NCBI GenBank assembly: GCA_023421395.1
Contig: JAEZTL010000018.1
Coordinates: 1 to 58,639 of the forward strand
Length of the DNA stretch: 58,639 bases
Direction: 5' to 3'
From: Bacillota bacterium
GTDB lineage: Bacteria; Bacillota; Clostridia; Christensenellales; Aristaeellaceae
Both the position numbers and the translations under genes were made by a program. Of this stretch, positions 41,846 to 51,422 are shown piece by piece. Position 1 is the stretch's first letter. Each line of letters opens with the position of its first letter. A model generated the notes under the pieces. It ran no database searches, was not told the origin of the DNA, and saw nothing but the letters and a program-made list of their open reading frames with translations.

Positions 41846-42168
41846 GGGGTTTTTGGAAGGGAAGCGGAAGCCGTCGGGCGCCGCGAAGGAAGAGGGACCT
41901 CCGGCCCGGAATCATGAGGACACCGGAGGGAACCGCCGTGCGTGTCCGGGCGAAATCGGGCGGGCAGCGCCGCAAGGCCCTCCGCGTTCCCGGCATGGCA
42001 GAGTGATCGCCCTTCCGCGCGAGCGCACAGGTTCGGATGCGCGGAACATGCCGCGGAGGGCCGCGGCAAAGGCGTGATTCCGCCGCGCCGGTTGCGGGAG
42101 CGCCGGGGTTTGCCGCCAAAGCCCGGGCACGCGTTTGCCGGGAGACGGGGCTGCGCCTTCAGGCGCGG
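41846..42168. other. Intergenic stretch without a supported gene
   Basis: Several arginine/proline-rich frames overlap on both strands, but none has a ribosome binding site or a protein-like sequence. Nothing else is seen before the terminator. Confidence 0.4.
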
Positions 42169-42213
42169 AAAATGCCGGAGAGACGGCGCGTATTCCGCGT
42201 TCTCCGGCATTTT
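42169..42213. terminator. Bidirectional terminator after the histidine kinase gene
   Basis: AAAATGCCGGAGA (42169-42181) and TCTCCGGCATTTT (42201-42213) form a 13-bp perfect stem with T-runs on both strands. It closes the ABC/two-component operon on the minus strand. Confidence 0.75.
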
Positions 42214-42270
42214 TTCATGCCACAATTCCACCCCGGCGGAGACGAAGGCCCGCGCGCTACGTGCGGCGCG

Positions 42271-43565
42271 CTACGTCGCGGCCGGCAGCGACAATACGAC
42301 GGCCAGGCCACCCTCTTCCGCCGCCTCGGCGCGGATCCGCCCGCCGTGGGCCTCCACGATGCTCCGGCAGATCGCGAGGCCCAGGCCGCGGCCCTCCCCG
42401 CGGGCGGCGTCCCCGGTGCGGAACGGTTCGAAGATGTGCTCGAGTTCCTCCGGGGCGACGCCCGAGCCGTTGTCGCTGACGGCGAAGGAGACGTTTCCGC
42501 CCTCGCGGCGGCAGCGCACGCGGATCGAAAGCGGCCCGGCGGGCGCGGCGTGCCGGACGGCGTTGCCGATCAGATTGCCGAAGACCCGGCGCATTTTCCC
42601 GAGGTCCGCCTCCATGACCGCGTCCCCGGCGAGGTTCTCCACGGTCAGGACGACGCCTTCCGACTGAAGCTCGTCCCCGTATTCCTCCCGGATCAGGCCG
42701 CAGAGATATTCCGTGGCGACGGGTTTCGTTTTCAGCGCCTGCGCGCTGCTGGCGAGGAAGGCGTCAAAGTCCGCCACGAGGAGGTTCATGCTCTGGGCGC
42801 GGCTGTAGATCGTCTCGAGATAGCGCCGGACGCGTTCCTCGTCCCGGACGCCGCCCTTGATCAGCCGCTCCACGTAGCCCATGACCGAAGTCAGTGGCGT
42901 CCGGATGTCGTGGGAAATGGAGGCGATGATCTGCTCCTGCAGCCGTTTTTCCTCGTCCAGCGCGCGGGTCAGCCGATCGAACTCGCGGGTCAGCTGCCCG
43001 AGCTCGTCCCGGCGGTACGCGGCGGCCGGCTCCGGCTTTTTTCCCTTCCGGTAGTCCGTCATGCGCCGGTTGAGCGCGGTGACCGGCTCCAAAAGGCCGT
43101 AGCGCAGCACCGCGGCGATCAGCACCAGAAAGACCGCCATGACGGCGACCTCCACCGCCAGCACCTGCCGCACCAGCGCCACCGCGCGGACCGCGCTCAG
43201 CTTGAAATACCAGGTCGCCTCCACCAACAGGAGGCGGTTGCCCGGCCGCGCCACGGCGGCGGATCGGACCCCAAGGTCACCGGACAGGCGCCGGCTTTTG
43301 TAGAGCACTTCTCCGCGCTCGATATCCGTCACGGAGAATTCAAGCTTATCGTATTCCCGTGCCGACAGGGCCGTCCCGATGTCCGAAATCCCGCCCTGCT
43401 CCAGAAGCTCCGCAGCCTGGCGCGTCGCCTCGTCCACCCGGGCCTGGGCATTTTGCAGGTTGTCGGACACCTCGTCGCGCAGGAAGAACCGGTAATATCC
43501 GCCCAGCAGCAGAAGGTTGACCGCAAAGACCGCCGCGAGCCCCAGCAGAATCTTGGCCCGGATGC

Positions 43566-43569
<4 letters not shown>
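42271..43569 (-). CDS. Sensor histidine kinase (HAMP-HisKA-HATPase)
   Basis: The 432-residue membrane kinase has two membrane helices (about 7-28 and 137-158) around a small outer sensor domain. A HAMP-like linker (LEPVTALNRRMTDY) follows, then HisKA with H220 in SISHDIRTPLTSV. The HATPase domain has N-box NLIGNAVRHAA, G1 VSDNGSGVAPEE and G2 GRGLGLAI. The start is ATG 43569, which overlaps the response-regulator stop (ATGA) and follows GGAGGAA. It is the last gene of a four-gene operon and is the cognate partner of the OmpR-type regulator. It probably monitors the envelope or the substrate of the co-transcribed ABC system. Confidence 0.94.
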
Positions 43570-44264
<695 letters not shown>

Positions 44265-44349
44265 TGCCGCCGCTCCCTTCGCGCCCGCCGCCTTTAGAAT
44301 ACCACACCCGCGGCGATGCGGCAACGGCCGCCGCCGGGCGATCGATGGG

Positions 44350-47300
44350 TTATTCCGCGCCCTTGAGGGCCTCCACCATGTTGATCCGGGAAATTCTGCC
44401 CATGGCGAGGTGGTTGACCAGCCGGGTGAACAGCATTGTCACCGCGGCGCTGATGGCGAAGCTTCTCGGGAGTATCCGCCGGACGAACATCACCGCGTCC
44501 ACCTCGAGGCTTTTCAGCACCATGCCGTGCAGCAAGCCGCCCAGCGCGAGGCCCAGTGCGATGCCCAGCGCGGTCAGGATGTAGCTTTCGCGGAACACGT
44601 AGCCCGCGGTCTCCCGGTCGTAGAAGCCCAGCACCTTCAGCGTGGCGATTTCGCGGAAGCGCTCGCTGATGTTGATGGAGGTCAGCGTGTACAGCACCGT
44701 AAACGCCAGCACCGCCGCGGCCAGTATGATGACCCACACGATGTAGTCCAGCGAGGAAACGATGCCGCGGAAATCGTTCGCGTTGTCCTCCTGGAAGCGC
44801 AGGGCGCTGACGCCGTCCAGCGCCGTGAGGCGCGTGGCCAGCGCCTGCCGCGCGGCCTCGTCCGCGTCCTCCGGCAGGACGATCATGCGCTGGTTGCTCA
44901 CGGCCTCCTGCCCGAAGGCCTCCAGGTAGCCCTCGGGGGACAGCACCACGAAATGCGAGATGTAGTTTTCCGCGACCGCCCGGACCGTCACCCGCGCCTC
45001 GCGGTCGTCGCCGTCGATCACGGTGATGGCGTCGCCCGGGCCGACCCCGAGCATTTCGGAGAGCTTTTGGGTGATGACCGCGCCGCGTTCCGGCACCGGC
45101 ACCGGCCGCGCCGTCTCCGGGTCCCGGAGCAGGACAAAGCCCTTCAGCGCCTCCGGCGACTCGGGTACCATCAGCGAGCACTTTTCCGAGCCGTCGCCCG
45201 CGTCCGCGGCGGCGCTCTCCATCAGAAGCCGCGTCTGGGAGGCCCCGGCGCTGGCGAGGGTTTCGTCGACGGCGTTCAGCGCCTCGCCGTCCAGATTGTC
45301 TTTCACCTGAAAAGAGGCGTCGTAGCGGAAGATTTCTCCAAACTGCCGGTCGGACACCTGAGTGGCCACGGAATCCTTGAGGCCCAGGCCCGTCAGCAGC
45401 AGCGCGGTGCAGCTGGCTACGCCCAGAACCGTCATCCAGAAGCGCTTCTGATAGCGCGTGAGGTTTCGGACCGTCACCTTCTGACTGAAGGAAAGCCGCT
45501 TCCAGGCGAAGCCGACCCGCTCCAGCAGTACGCGCTTGCCTGCCTTGGGCGCCAGCGGCCGCATCAGCGCCGCGGGGACACCCGCCAGCTCGCGCCGGAC
45601 GGTGACCAGCGCCGCCACCACCGTGGAGCCCAGCGCCATGAGCACCGCGACGGCGGCATCCGCGGCGCGGAAGGTCACGATCAGATCCGGCAGCGCGTAG
45701 AGCTTTTCGTACGCCATCATGATGACCCGCGGCAGCGCCAGAAAGCCTGCGGCGAGGCCCATGGCGCTCCCGAGGAAGCTGGCCGAGCCCGCGTAGAAAA
45801 GGTACTTGAAGGCGATCGCTCCCCGGCCGTAGCCCAGGGCCTTGAAGGTGCCGATCTCCGTAAGCTGCTCGTCCACCATGCGCGTCATCGTGGTCAGGCA
45901 GACAAGCGCCGCGATGAGGAAGAAGAAGACTGGAAAAACGCTGGCCAGGCCGTCGGTGCGGCTGATGGCGGCGTCGAAGTCGGCGTAACCCGCGTTGTCG
46001 TCCCGCCCCAGCACGATCCAGTTGCCTTCGGGGATGTCGTTCACATCCTGCCGGGCTTCGTCCAGCGACTCCCGGGCGTCGGACAGCTTTCCGCGGTTTT
46101 TGGAAATTTCGGACTCGGCCTTCGAGAACTTCCGGTCCGCCTCCGCCTCGGACTTTTTGAGCGCCGCGCGGTTCGCCTTTACTTCGGCCTCCCCGGCGTC
46201 CAATTCAGATCCGGTCGCGGCGAGCCGCGCGCCGGCATCCGCCAGGGCCTGTTTTTGCTCGCCCAGGGCCTGCGCCTGGGCATCGACGGCGCGCTGCGCC
46301 TCGGCGATGTCCGCCTCCAGCCGCGCGATCTGCGCTTCAAGCGCCTCGTCCCCGCCGAGCTGCTGGGTTTCGCCGGGCTGCTGGGTTTCACCGGGCTGCT
46401 CCGTTTCGCCGGGCTGCTCGGTTTCTCCGGGCTGCTCGGTTTCGCCGGGCTGCTGGGTCTCGGCGGCTTGCGCGCTCTCTTCCGGCTGCCCGGTTTCATT
46501 GGCCGGGTCAGTCTTCTCCGCCGGCTGGACCTCTTCCAGCTGCCCGGCCTCCTCGTGTACGGCCTTGTCCTCCGCGGGCTGCGCGGAAGGCTCGCCCTCG
46601 GCCTCCGCCGAATCCGCCTCGACGGACCTGGCGGACATGAGCTTCACATGCTGGTTTTCGCCCTCTCCGGCCAACTGGTCCTTCAACTGCTGAAGCTGCG
46701 CCTGCTGCGCCGCGATCCGGGCGTTGGCCTCGTCAATCTCCCGCTGCGCCGCCTCGAAGCCCGGCTGGGCCGTGGCAGCCTGTTGCTCGTAGGCCGCGAG
46801 GCCGGCCTCGTAGGCCTTTCGGGCGTCCGCCAATTTCGCGGCGGCTTCCTCAATCTGGTGCCGGGCGTCGCCAAACTGTGCGTCCGCCTTCCGGCGCGCG
46901 CCGGAGAGCCTGGACTGACCGTCCCGGAGCTTGCGGCTGGCATCGTCCAGTTCCGACTGCTTTTCGGAAAGCGTCGCGTTGGCCTCGTCCAGCACCTGCT
47001 GATGCCGGAGCGCCTCGCGCGCTTCGGCAAGGGCGTCCATCGCCGCGTCCTGAGACTTCGCCAGATCGTCGTAGGCCTCTCCGAAGGCGGAGACGCCGCG
47101 GCTGCCCTCGATGGTGGCGTAAAGCTCGGTGTAGGCATCCAGGGTGAAGTTGGCCTTGGACACGTACACAAGGCCGGTCACCTTGCCGTTTCCGATGCTG
47201 CTGGTACCCCGCTCGCGGTTCAGGTAGTTGGGGGCGTTGACGACGCCCACCACGGTATAGCGGGTCGTGGACAGCTTTTCACCCAGATCGCCCTCGGCGC

Positions 47301-47763
47301 CCGAGTCGAGAAGGATGGTGCTTCCGATGTCGAGATCCCGGTTCTGTTTCGCGTTGTCCACCGCGCACTCGTCCGAAGACTCGGGGAGCCGCCCGCGGAC
47401 GACGCTGAGGCCGTTGATCCCGTCGGGTCCTTCCACCATGGACATCACGTGTACCACCCGGCTCGTTTCGCCGTAGCGCATCAGCGCGTCCAGCGAATAG
47501 GCGCTGTCCACCTGGCGTATGAAGGGCAGGGCGGCCACCGCGGCTGCGTCCTCATCGGTAAAGCCCAGGTTGGACACCAGCTTGTAATCCATCATGTTGG
47601 TGGCGTTGAAGTACAGCGTCGCCGTGTGGCTCATGTCCGGGCCGACGGCCTTCAGCCCTGTGTAGAAGGCGGCGCCCAGCGCCACGATGACCACGATGGC
47701 CAGAAACCTGCTCCAGGTTCGTGCGATCTCCCGCAGGGAAATTTTGAATACGGTTTTTTTCAT
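44350..47763 (-). CDS. Large FtsX-type ABC transporter permease with coiled-coil insert
   Basis: The 1137-residue membrane protein starts with a helix after MKKTVFKISLREIARTW. A large extracytoplasmic region (about 40-590) follows, containing long coiled-coil stretches (about 230-400 and 475-570) and an acidic low-complexity PGETEQ/PGETQQ tract at about 420-470. The first FtsX domain lies at about 595-700 (MTRMVDEQLTEIGTFKALGYG), then a second outer domain, and the second FtsX domain at the C terminus (about 1010-1137). Such permeases work with LolD/MacB-type ATPases and act by moving their outer domains. This one probably exports, extracts or signals across the envelope. The ATPase gene lies 4 bases upstream. 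The +strand contains a 1260-codon open frame opposite this gene, which is a composition artefact. Confidence 0.9.
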   Translation of the reverse strand: MKKTVFKISLREIARTWSRFLAIVVIVALGAAFYTGLKAVGPDMSHTATLYFNATNMMDYKLVSNLGFTDEDAAAVAALPFIRQVDSAYSLDALMRYGETSRVVHVMSMVEGPDGINGLSVVRGRLPESSDECAVDNAKQNRDLDIGSTILLDSGAEGDLGEKLSTTRYTVVGVVNAPNYLNRERGTSSIGNGKVTGLVYVSKANFTLDAYTELYATIEGSRGVSAFGEAYDDLAKSQDAAMDALAEAREALRHQQVLDEANATLSEKQSELDDASRKLRDGQSRLSGARRKADAQFGDARHQIEEAAAKLADARKAYEAGLAAYEQQAATAQPGFEAAQREIDEANARIAAQQAQLQQLKDQLAGEGENQHVKLMSARSVEADSAEAEGEPSAQPAEDKAVHEEAGQLEEVQPAEKTDPANETGQPEESAQAAETQQPGETEQPGETEQPGETEQPGETQQPGETQQLGGDEALEAQIARLEADIAEAQRAVDAQAQALGEQKQALADAGARLAATGSELDAGEAEVKANRAALKKSEAEADRKFSKAESEISKNRGKLSDARESLDEARQDVNDIPEGNWIVLGRDDNAGYADFDAAISRTDGLASVFPVFFFLIAALVCLTTMTRMVDEQLTEIGTFKALGYGRGAIAFKYLFYAGSASFLGSAMGLAAGFLALPRVIMMAYEKLYALPDLIVTFRAADAAVAVLMALGSTVVAALVTVRRELAGVPAALMRPLAPKAGKRVLLERVGFAWKRLSFSQKVTVRNLTRYQKRFWMTVLGVASCTALLLTGLGLKDSVATQVSDRQFGEIFRYDASFQVKDNLDGEALNAVDETLASAGASQTRLLMESAAADAGDGSEKCSLMVPESPEALKGFVLLRDPETARPVPVPERGAVITQKLSEMLGVGPGDAITVIDGDDREARVTVRAVAENYISHFVVLSPEGYLEAFGQEAVSNQRMIVLPEDADEAARQALATRLTALDGVSALRFQEDNANDFRGIVSSLDYIVWVIILAAAVLAFTVLYTLTSINISERFREIATLKVLGFYDRETAGYVFRESYILTALGIALGLALGGLLHGMVLKSLEVDAVMFVRRILPRSFAISAAVTMLFTRLVNHLAMGRISRINMVEALKGAE

Positions 47764-47767
47764 GCCG

Positions 47768-48475
47768 TCACCACGCGATCTCTTCCACCGGCGTCGGGTG
47801 GGGGTTTTGCGCCATGCTCTGCACCCGGCCGTTGCGCATCTGGATCAGCCGGTCGCCCATGGGCGCGATGGCCAGGTTGTGGGTGATCAGCACCACGGTC
47901 ATGCCCGTCTCGCGGCAGGTGTCCTGCAGCAGCTTCAGGATGGCCCGGCCGGTATTTGAGTCCAGCGCGCCGGTGGGCTCGTCGCAGAGCAGCAGCTTCG
48001 GGTTTTTCGCCAGCGCCCGGGCGATGGATACGCGCTGTTGCTCGCCGCCGGACATCTGCGCCGGGAAGTTGCCCGCGCGGTGCTCCAGCCCCACCTTCCG
48101 CAGGACCTCCGCCGGCGGGAATGGGTTTTTGCAGATTTCCACCGCCAGTTCCACGTTCTCCAGCGCCGTCAGGCTGGGCACCAAATTGTAGAATTGGAAC
48201 ACGAAGCCGATGTCCTCCCGCCGGTAAGTGGTCAGCTGTTTGGCGGAAAAGGCGCTCACCAGCCGTCCGTCCACGCGCACCTCGCCGCCGGTGGGAGAAT
48301 CCATGCCGCCCAAAATATTGAGCACCGTGCTCTTGCCCGCGCCGCTGGCGCCCGCGACGATGGCCAGCTCGCCCTTTTCGATCTGAAAATCCACGCCGGA
48401 CAGCGCGGAAATCGTCACTTCGCCCATGGGATAATCCTTTTTGACCTGGGAAAATTCGATATACCCTTCGCGCAC
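47768..48475 (-). CDS. ABC transporter ATP-binding protein (LolD/MacB type)
   Basis: This ATPase of 235 residues has Walker A GASGAGKST, Q-loop FVFQFYNLVPSLTALENVE, signature MSGGEQQRVSIARAL, Walker B LLLCDEPTGALDS and switch histidine ITHNLA. The sequence around the Q-loop and D-loop is typical of the LolD/MacB/BceA group that drives FtsX-type permeases by mechanotransmission. It starts with GTG 48475 after GGGGTGA. It is the first gene of the ATPase-permease-regulator-kinase operon. Confidence 0.94.
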   Translation of the reverse strand: MREGYIEFSQVKKDYPMGEVTISALSGVDFQIEKGELAIVAGASGAGKSTVLNILGGMDSPTGGEVRVDGRLVSAFSAKQLTTYRREDIGFVFQFYNLVPSLTALENVELAVEICKNPFPPAEVLRKVGLEHRAGNFPAQMSGGEQQRVSIARALAKNPKLLLCDEPTGALDSNTGRAILKLLQDTCRETGMTVVLITHNLAIAPMGDRLIQMRNGRVQSMAQNPHPTPVEEIAW

Positions 48476-48519
48476 TTTGCGTCACCCCGGTTTTTTCTGG
48501 ATGTCAGCAGTTTACCAGC

Positions 48520-48560
48520 CAAAAATGATGGGGTAAGCGGGCAAAAATGATCAAAAATGA
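48520..48560 (-). promoter_or_regulatory. Three direct repeats, candidate response-regulator boxes
   Basis: CAAAAATGA occurs three times, starting at 48520, 48542 and 48552. Spacings of 22 and 10 bases put all copies on one face of the helix. This fits OmpR-type regulators, and one is encoded in the operon whose first gene starts 45 bases away. Confidence 0.45.
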
Positions 48561-48598
48561 CGACGGGTGAAAGGCGAGCCTCCGTCTGAGCGGGTTTA

Positions 48599-48626
48599 TT
48601 GACATATGCCGGAAACGCCGTATAAT
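48599..48626 (+). promoter_or_regulatory. Promoter of the C_GCAxxG_C_C protein gene
   Basis: TTGACA (48599-48604), a 16-base spacer, and TATAAT (48621-48626), both perfect hexamers. The leader is about 70 bases. Confidence 0.8.
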
Positions 48627-48702
48627 GGGAGTGGCGCAATCTGTAAAACGGCTGGGGCGGAGGGGGTTTATCCGTCCGGGCCGGGCAAAGGGGACCGGCG
48701 CG

Positions 48703-49176
48703 ATGAATCATTCGGATGTGGCCCGCGAACTTTTCGAACAGGGGTACAACTGCGCGCAGTCGGTGTTCGCCGCCTTCTGCGATGAAACCGGCCTGGACAT
48801 GGAAACGGCGCTGCGCCTTTCCTCATCCTTCGGCGGCGGCATGGGCCGGCTCCGGGAGGTGTGCGGCGCGGCGAGCGCGATGTTCATGGTGGCAGGCCTA
48901 CGCTGCGGCTATTCCTGCCCGGTGGATAAAGAGGCCAAGGCGGCGCATTACCGTCTGATCCAGTCGCTGGGGAAGGCGTTCAGGGAAAAGAACGGCTCCC
49001 TCATTTGCAGGGATCTGCTGGGGCTTCCGGAGGGGGCGGACGACCCCGTTCCGGCTGACCGGACGAAGGGTTACTATGAAGTCCGGCCCTGCGGAGGGTT
49101 GGTGGCCTGCGCGGCGGAGATGATCGACGAGCTGCTTCGGCAAAGGAGCGCCGCGGGGGACGGGCCGGAGGCATAG
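48703..49176 (+). CDS. C_GCAxxG_C_C family protein (putative redox protein)
   Basis: The 157-residue cytoplasmic protein is defined by spaced cysteines: C17 in GYNCAQSVF, C54 in VCGAASAM, and later cysteines in RDLLG (SLICRDLLG) and RPCGGLVACAAEMIDELL. FGGGMGR (43-49) is also a family hallmark. The family is common in anaerobes; a redox or metal-cluster role is suspected but not proven. The start is ATG 48703 after AAAGGGG. It has a consensus promoter and its own terminator. Confidence 0.9.
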   Translation: MNHSDVARELFEQGYNCAQSVFAAFCDETGLDMETALRLSSSFGGGMGRLREVCGAASAMFMVAGLRCGYSCPVDKEAKAAHYRLIQSLGKAFREKNGSLICRDLLGLPEGADDPVPADRTKGYYEVRPCGGLVACAAEMIDELLRQRSAAGDGPEA

Positions 49177-49189
49177 GCGGAAGAAAGTG

Positions 49190-49231
49190 AAAACCGGGGG
49201 TCCTGCGCGCCGCGCAGGGCCCCCGGTTTTT
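49190..49231 (+). terminator. Strong rho-independent terminator
   Basis: A 19-bp stem (49190-49208 with 49212-49230, one T-G pair) and a 3-base loop, ending in TTTTTG. It closes the C_GCAxxG_C_C gene and would block read-through into the truncated permease. Confidence 0.85.
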
Positions 49232-49249
49232 GCACGGGTTTTCGGACAT

Positions 49250-49633
49250 TCCGCCGCCGCCGTCGACGGCTGCGGGGATCTCCGATTCCTGCTGCGCATC
49301 GCGCTGCCGCTTTCGGGGCCGATTCTCGCGGTCATCGGCCTTTACTACGCGGTGGGCCTCTGGAACTCCTACTTCTCGGCCATGATCTACCTGACCTCCC
49401 GGGCCAAGTACCCGCTGACCATATTTCTCCGGGAAATCCTCGTGCTGGGCCAGTTCACCCAGGGCCTGGAGTCCAGCCTGAGCAGCAGCGAGCTGGAGTC
49501 CATGATGGCGGAGCGCGCCGAGTTGATGAAGTACGCGCTGGTGGTCGTCTCGTGTCTTCCCATGATGATCCTCTATCCCTTCGTGCAGAAGTTCTTCGTC
49601 CGGGGCGTCATGATCGGCGCCATCAAGGGATAG
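49250..49633 (+). pseudogene. Truncated LplC/YtcP-type ABC permease (C-terminal remnant)
   Basis: The last 127 residues of a CUT1 permease are preserved, from within the EAA loop (SAAAVDGCGDLRFLLRIALP) through two further membrane segments to the typical end VMIGAIKG. The first roughly 170 residues are missing: upstream comes directly the terminator of another gene, with no permease-like sequence and no start with a ribosome binding site. A deletion has therefore joined the neighbouring gene to the middle of the permease. The partner LplB-type permease is also absent. The remnant cannot form a transporter. Confidence 0.85.
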
Positions 49634-49696
49634 CGGGCAATCCCGACCGGTCTTTGAGGCACGCGTGTGCCGAAAGAATTAGAGGAGGATAAACCC

Positions 49697-51307
49697 ATGA
49701 AGAAGCGCCTTATGTCTCTCATCCTGGCCGTCCTGATGCTTCTCGGCGCGGTCGGCGCGCTGGCCGAGGCCGCACCGATGGAAGGCGTCGAGCTGACCAT
49801 CTGGGCGGGGCAGCGTTCCAACGTGGAGAGCCTCGTCAACAACCGCTTTACCGATTACTACGAGCAGCTGACGGGCGTCCACGTCAACTGGATCGCCTAC
49901 GTGGACGAGCTGCCCACGCAGTTCAACCTGTCCATCGCCAGCGGCGATTACCCGGATCTGTATACGAACTACGATTTTACCACCGCCCAGGTGCAGCAGG
50001 CCATCGACGCGGGCGCGGCCATCCCCATCGAGGACTATCTGGCGGAGTACGCGCCCAACTACTCGCGGCTGCTGGAGATGGATCCGGACCTGAAGGCCGA
50101 AATGACCGCCCCCGACGGGCACATCTACTCGTTCCCCCGGTATGTGGGCATCAACAACTACGTGGCCTCCCACAAGCTGTGGATCTACGAGCCGTGGCTC
50201 AAGGCGTCGGGCCTTTCGATGCCCACCACGCTGGAAGAGCTGGAACAGCTGCTCATCTACTTCCGCGATAACGATATGAACGGAAACGGAAAAGACGACG
50301 AGATTCCCATGATCGGCTCCTCCATGATCCTGAACCAGGCCAGCGACCCGGTGATCCCCGTCATCGACTGCTTTGAGGTCGTCACGGACAACTGGCTGCG
50401 GGCCGACTCGGACGGCAACATCACCACCATGGCCACCACGGACAATTTCCGCGCGGGCCTCAGCTACGCCAACAAGCTCTATGAAGAGGGCCTGATCGGC
50501 GAGGAGACCTACACCCAGAACATCAACACCCACCGCACCAACAACAGCCCCGCCACCGATGATCAGGTCTATATCGGCGTGACGGGCGGCCCGGACTTCG
50601 CGCGCTTCGTGACCGCGGCCTACCCCAACCGCTACAGAACCTGGACCTTCATCCCGCCTCTCAAGAAGGACGCCGACAGCCAGCCGCAGACCATCCTGCA
50701 GCCCAGGCGCTACGTGCCCAAATCCCTGGTCACCACCGCCTGCGAAAACCCGGAAGCGGCCGTGAAGTGGCTGGATATGGGCCTGGACCCGGTGATTCAG
50801 ATCACCAGCGCCTTCGGCTTCGAGGGTGAGCACTGGACGCGCGTTAGCGAGAGCCCGGAGACCGGCATCGTATTCCAGCTGACCGACAAGAGCCTCTACG
50901 CCGAGGGCGCCGCCACCCAGAACCAGACATGGTCACTGGACTGGTGGGAGCTGCCCACCTACCAGGGCCAGCTCTACACGCCCTTCACGCAGCAGTATAA
51001 GGAAGGCACGGACGCCTACTACCAGGGCACCAAGGAAAAGGCCGCGACGGATGCGTACACGGCGGTGGCCACCGACAGCGGCATGCCCTACGGCAACGTC
51101 TGGATTACCGACGCGGATCTGGACGCGGAACGCGCGGAGCTCGCCACGCTCATCGAAGAATACGTCAAGCGTTCTTATACGGAATTCGTAATGGGCATCC
51201 GTGACGTGGACGACGACGCCGTCTGGCAGGAATACCTGAACGAGCTCGACGCCATGGGCATGGAGCACTATATGGACGTGTGCGAGGCGTTCTACTTCGG
51301 AAAGTAA
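49697..51307 (+). CDS. Sugar ABC transporter substrate-binding protein, LplA type (orphan)
   Basis: The 536-residue exported binding protein has a signal peptide (MKKRLMSLILAVLMLLGAVG, cleavage near ALAEA) and no lipobox cysteine. The long family 1 solute-binding fold of the LplA type is present (WAGQRSNVESLVNNRFTDYY, LSIASGDYPDLYTNYDF). Such proteins bind complex oligosaccharides. The start is ATG 49697, 8 bases after AGAGGAGG. Its own permeases are gone apart from the fragment upstream, and no promoter is recognisable between that fragment and this gene. Expression and function are therefore doubtful unless it uses permeases encoded elsewhere. A hairpin and a sialidase-fold gene follow. Confidence 0.9.
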   Translation: MKKRLMSLILAVLMLLGAVGALAEAAPMEGVELTIWAGQRSNVESLVNNRFTDYYEQLTGVHVNWIAYVDELPTQFNLSIASGDYPDLYTNYDFTTAQVQQAIDAGAAIPIEDYLAEYAPNYSRLLEMDPDLKAEMTAPDGHIYSFPRYVGINNYVASHKLWIYEPWLKASGLSMPTTLEELEQLLIYFRDNDMNGNGKDDEIPMIGSSMILNQASDPVIPVIDCFEVVTDNWLRADSDGNITTMATTDNFRAGLSYANKLYEEGLIGEETYTQNINTHRTNNSPATDDQVYIGVTGGPDFARFVTAAYPNRYRTWTFIPPLKKDADSQPQTILQPRRYVPKSLVTTACENPEAAVKWLDMGLDPVIQITSAFGFEGEHWTRVSESPETGIVFQLTDKSLYAEGAATQNQTWSLDWWELPTYQGQLYTPFTQQYKEGTDAYYQGTKEKAATDAYTAVATDSGMPYGNVWITDADLDAERAELATLIEEYVKRSYTEFVMGIRDVDDDAVWQEYLNELDAMGMEHYMDVCEAFYFGK

Positions 51308-51333
51308 GCCTCGAAACAGCCCCGAAGAAGGCT

Positions 51334-51368
51334 GGCGCGCCGGGGGCCCTGCGGGTTCCCGGCGCGCC
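51334..51368 (+). other. Intercistronic hairpin after solute-binding protein gene
   Basis: GGCGCGCCGGG (51334-51344) pairs perfectly with CCCGGCGCGCC (51358-51368). It lies between the binding-protein gene and the sialidase-fold gene and has no U-tract. Confidence 0.65.
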
Positions 51369-51422
51369 GCTCGAAACCACCGGACGATTACCGCCAAGCG
51401 AGATGAAAGGACTGGTTCCATC

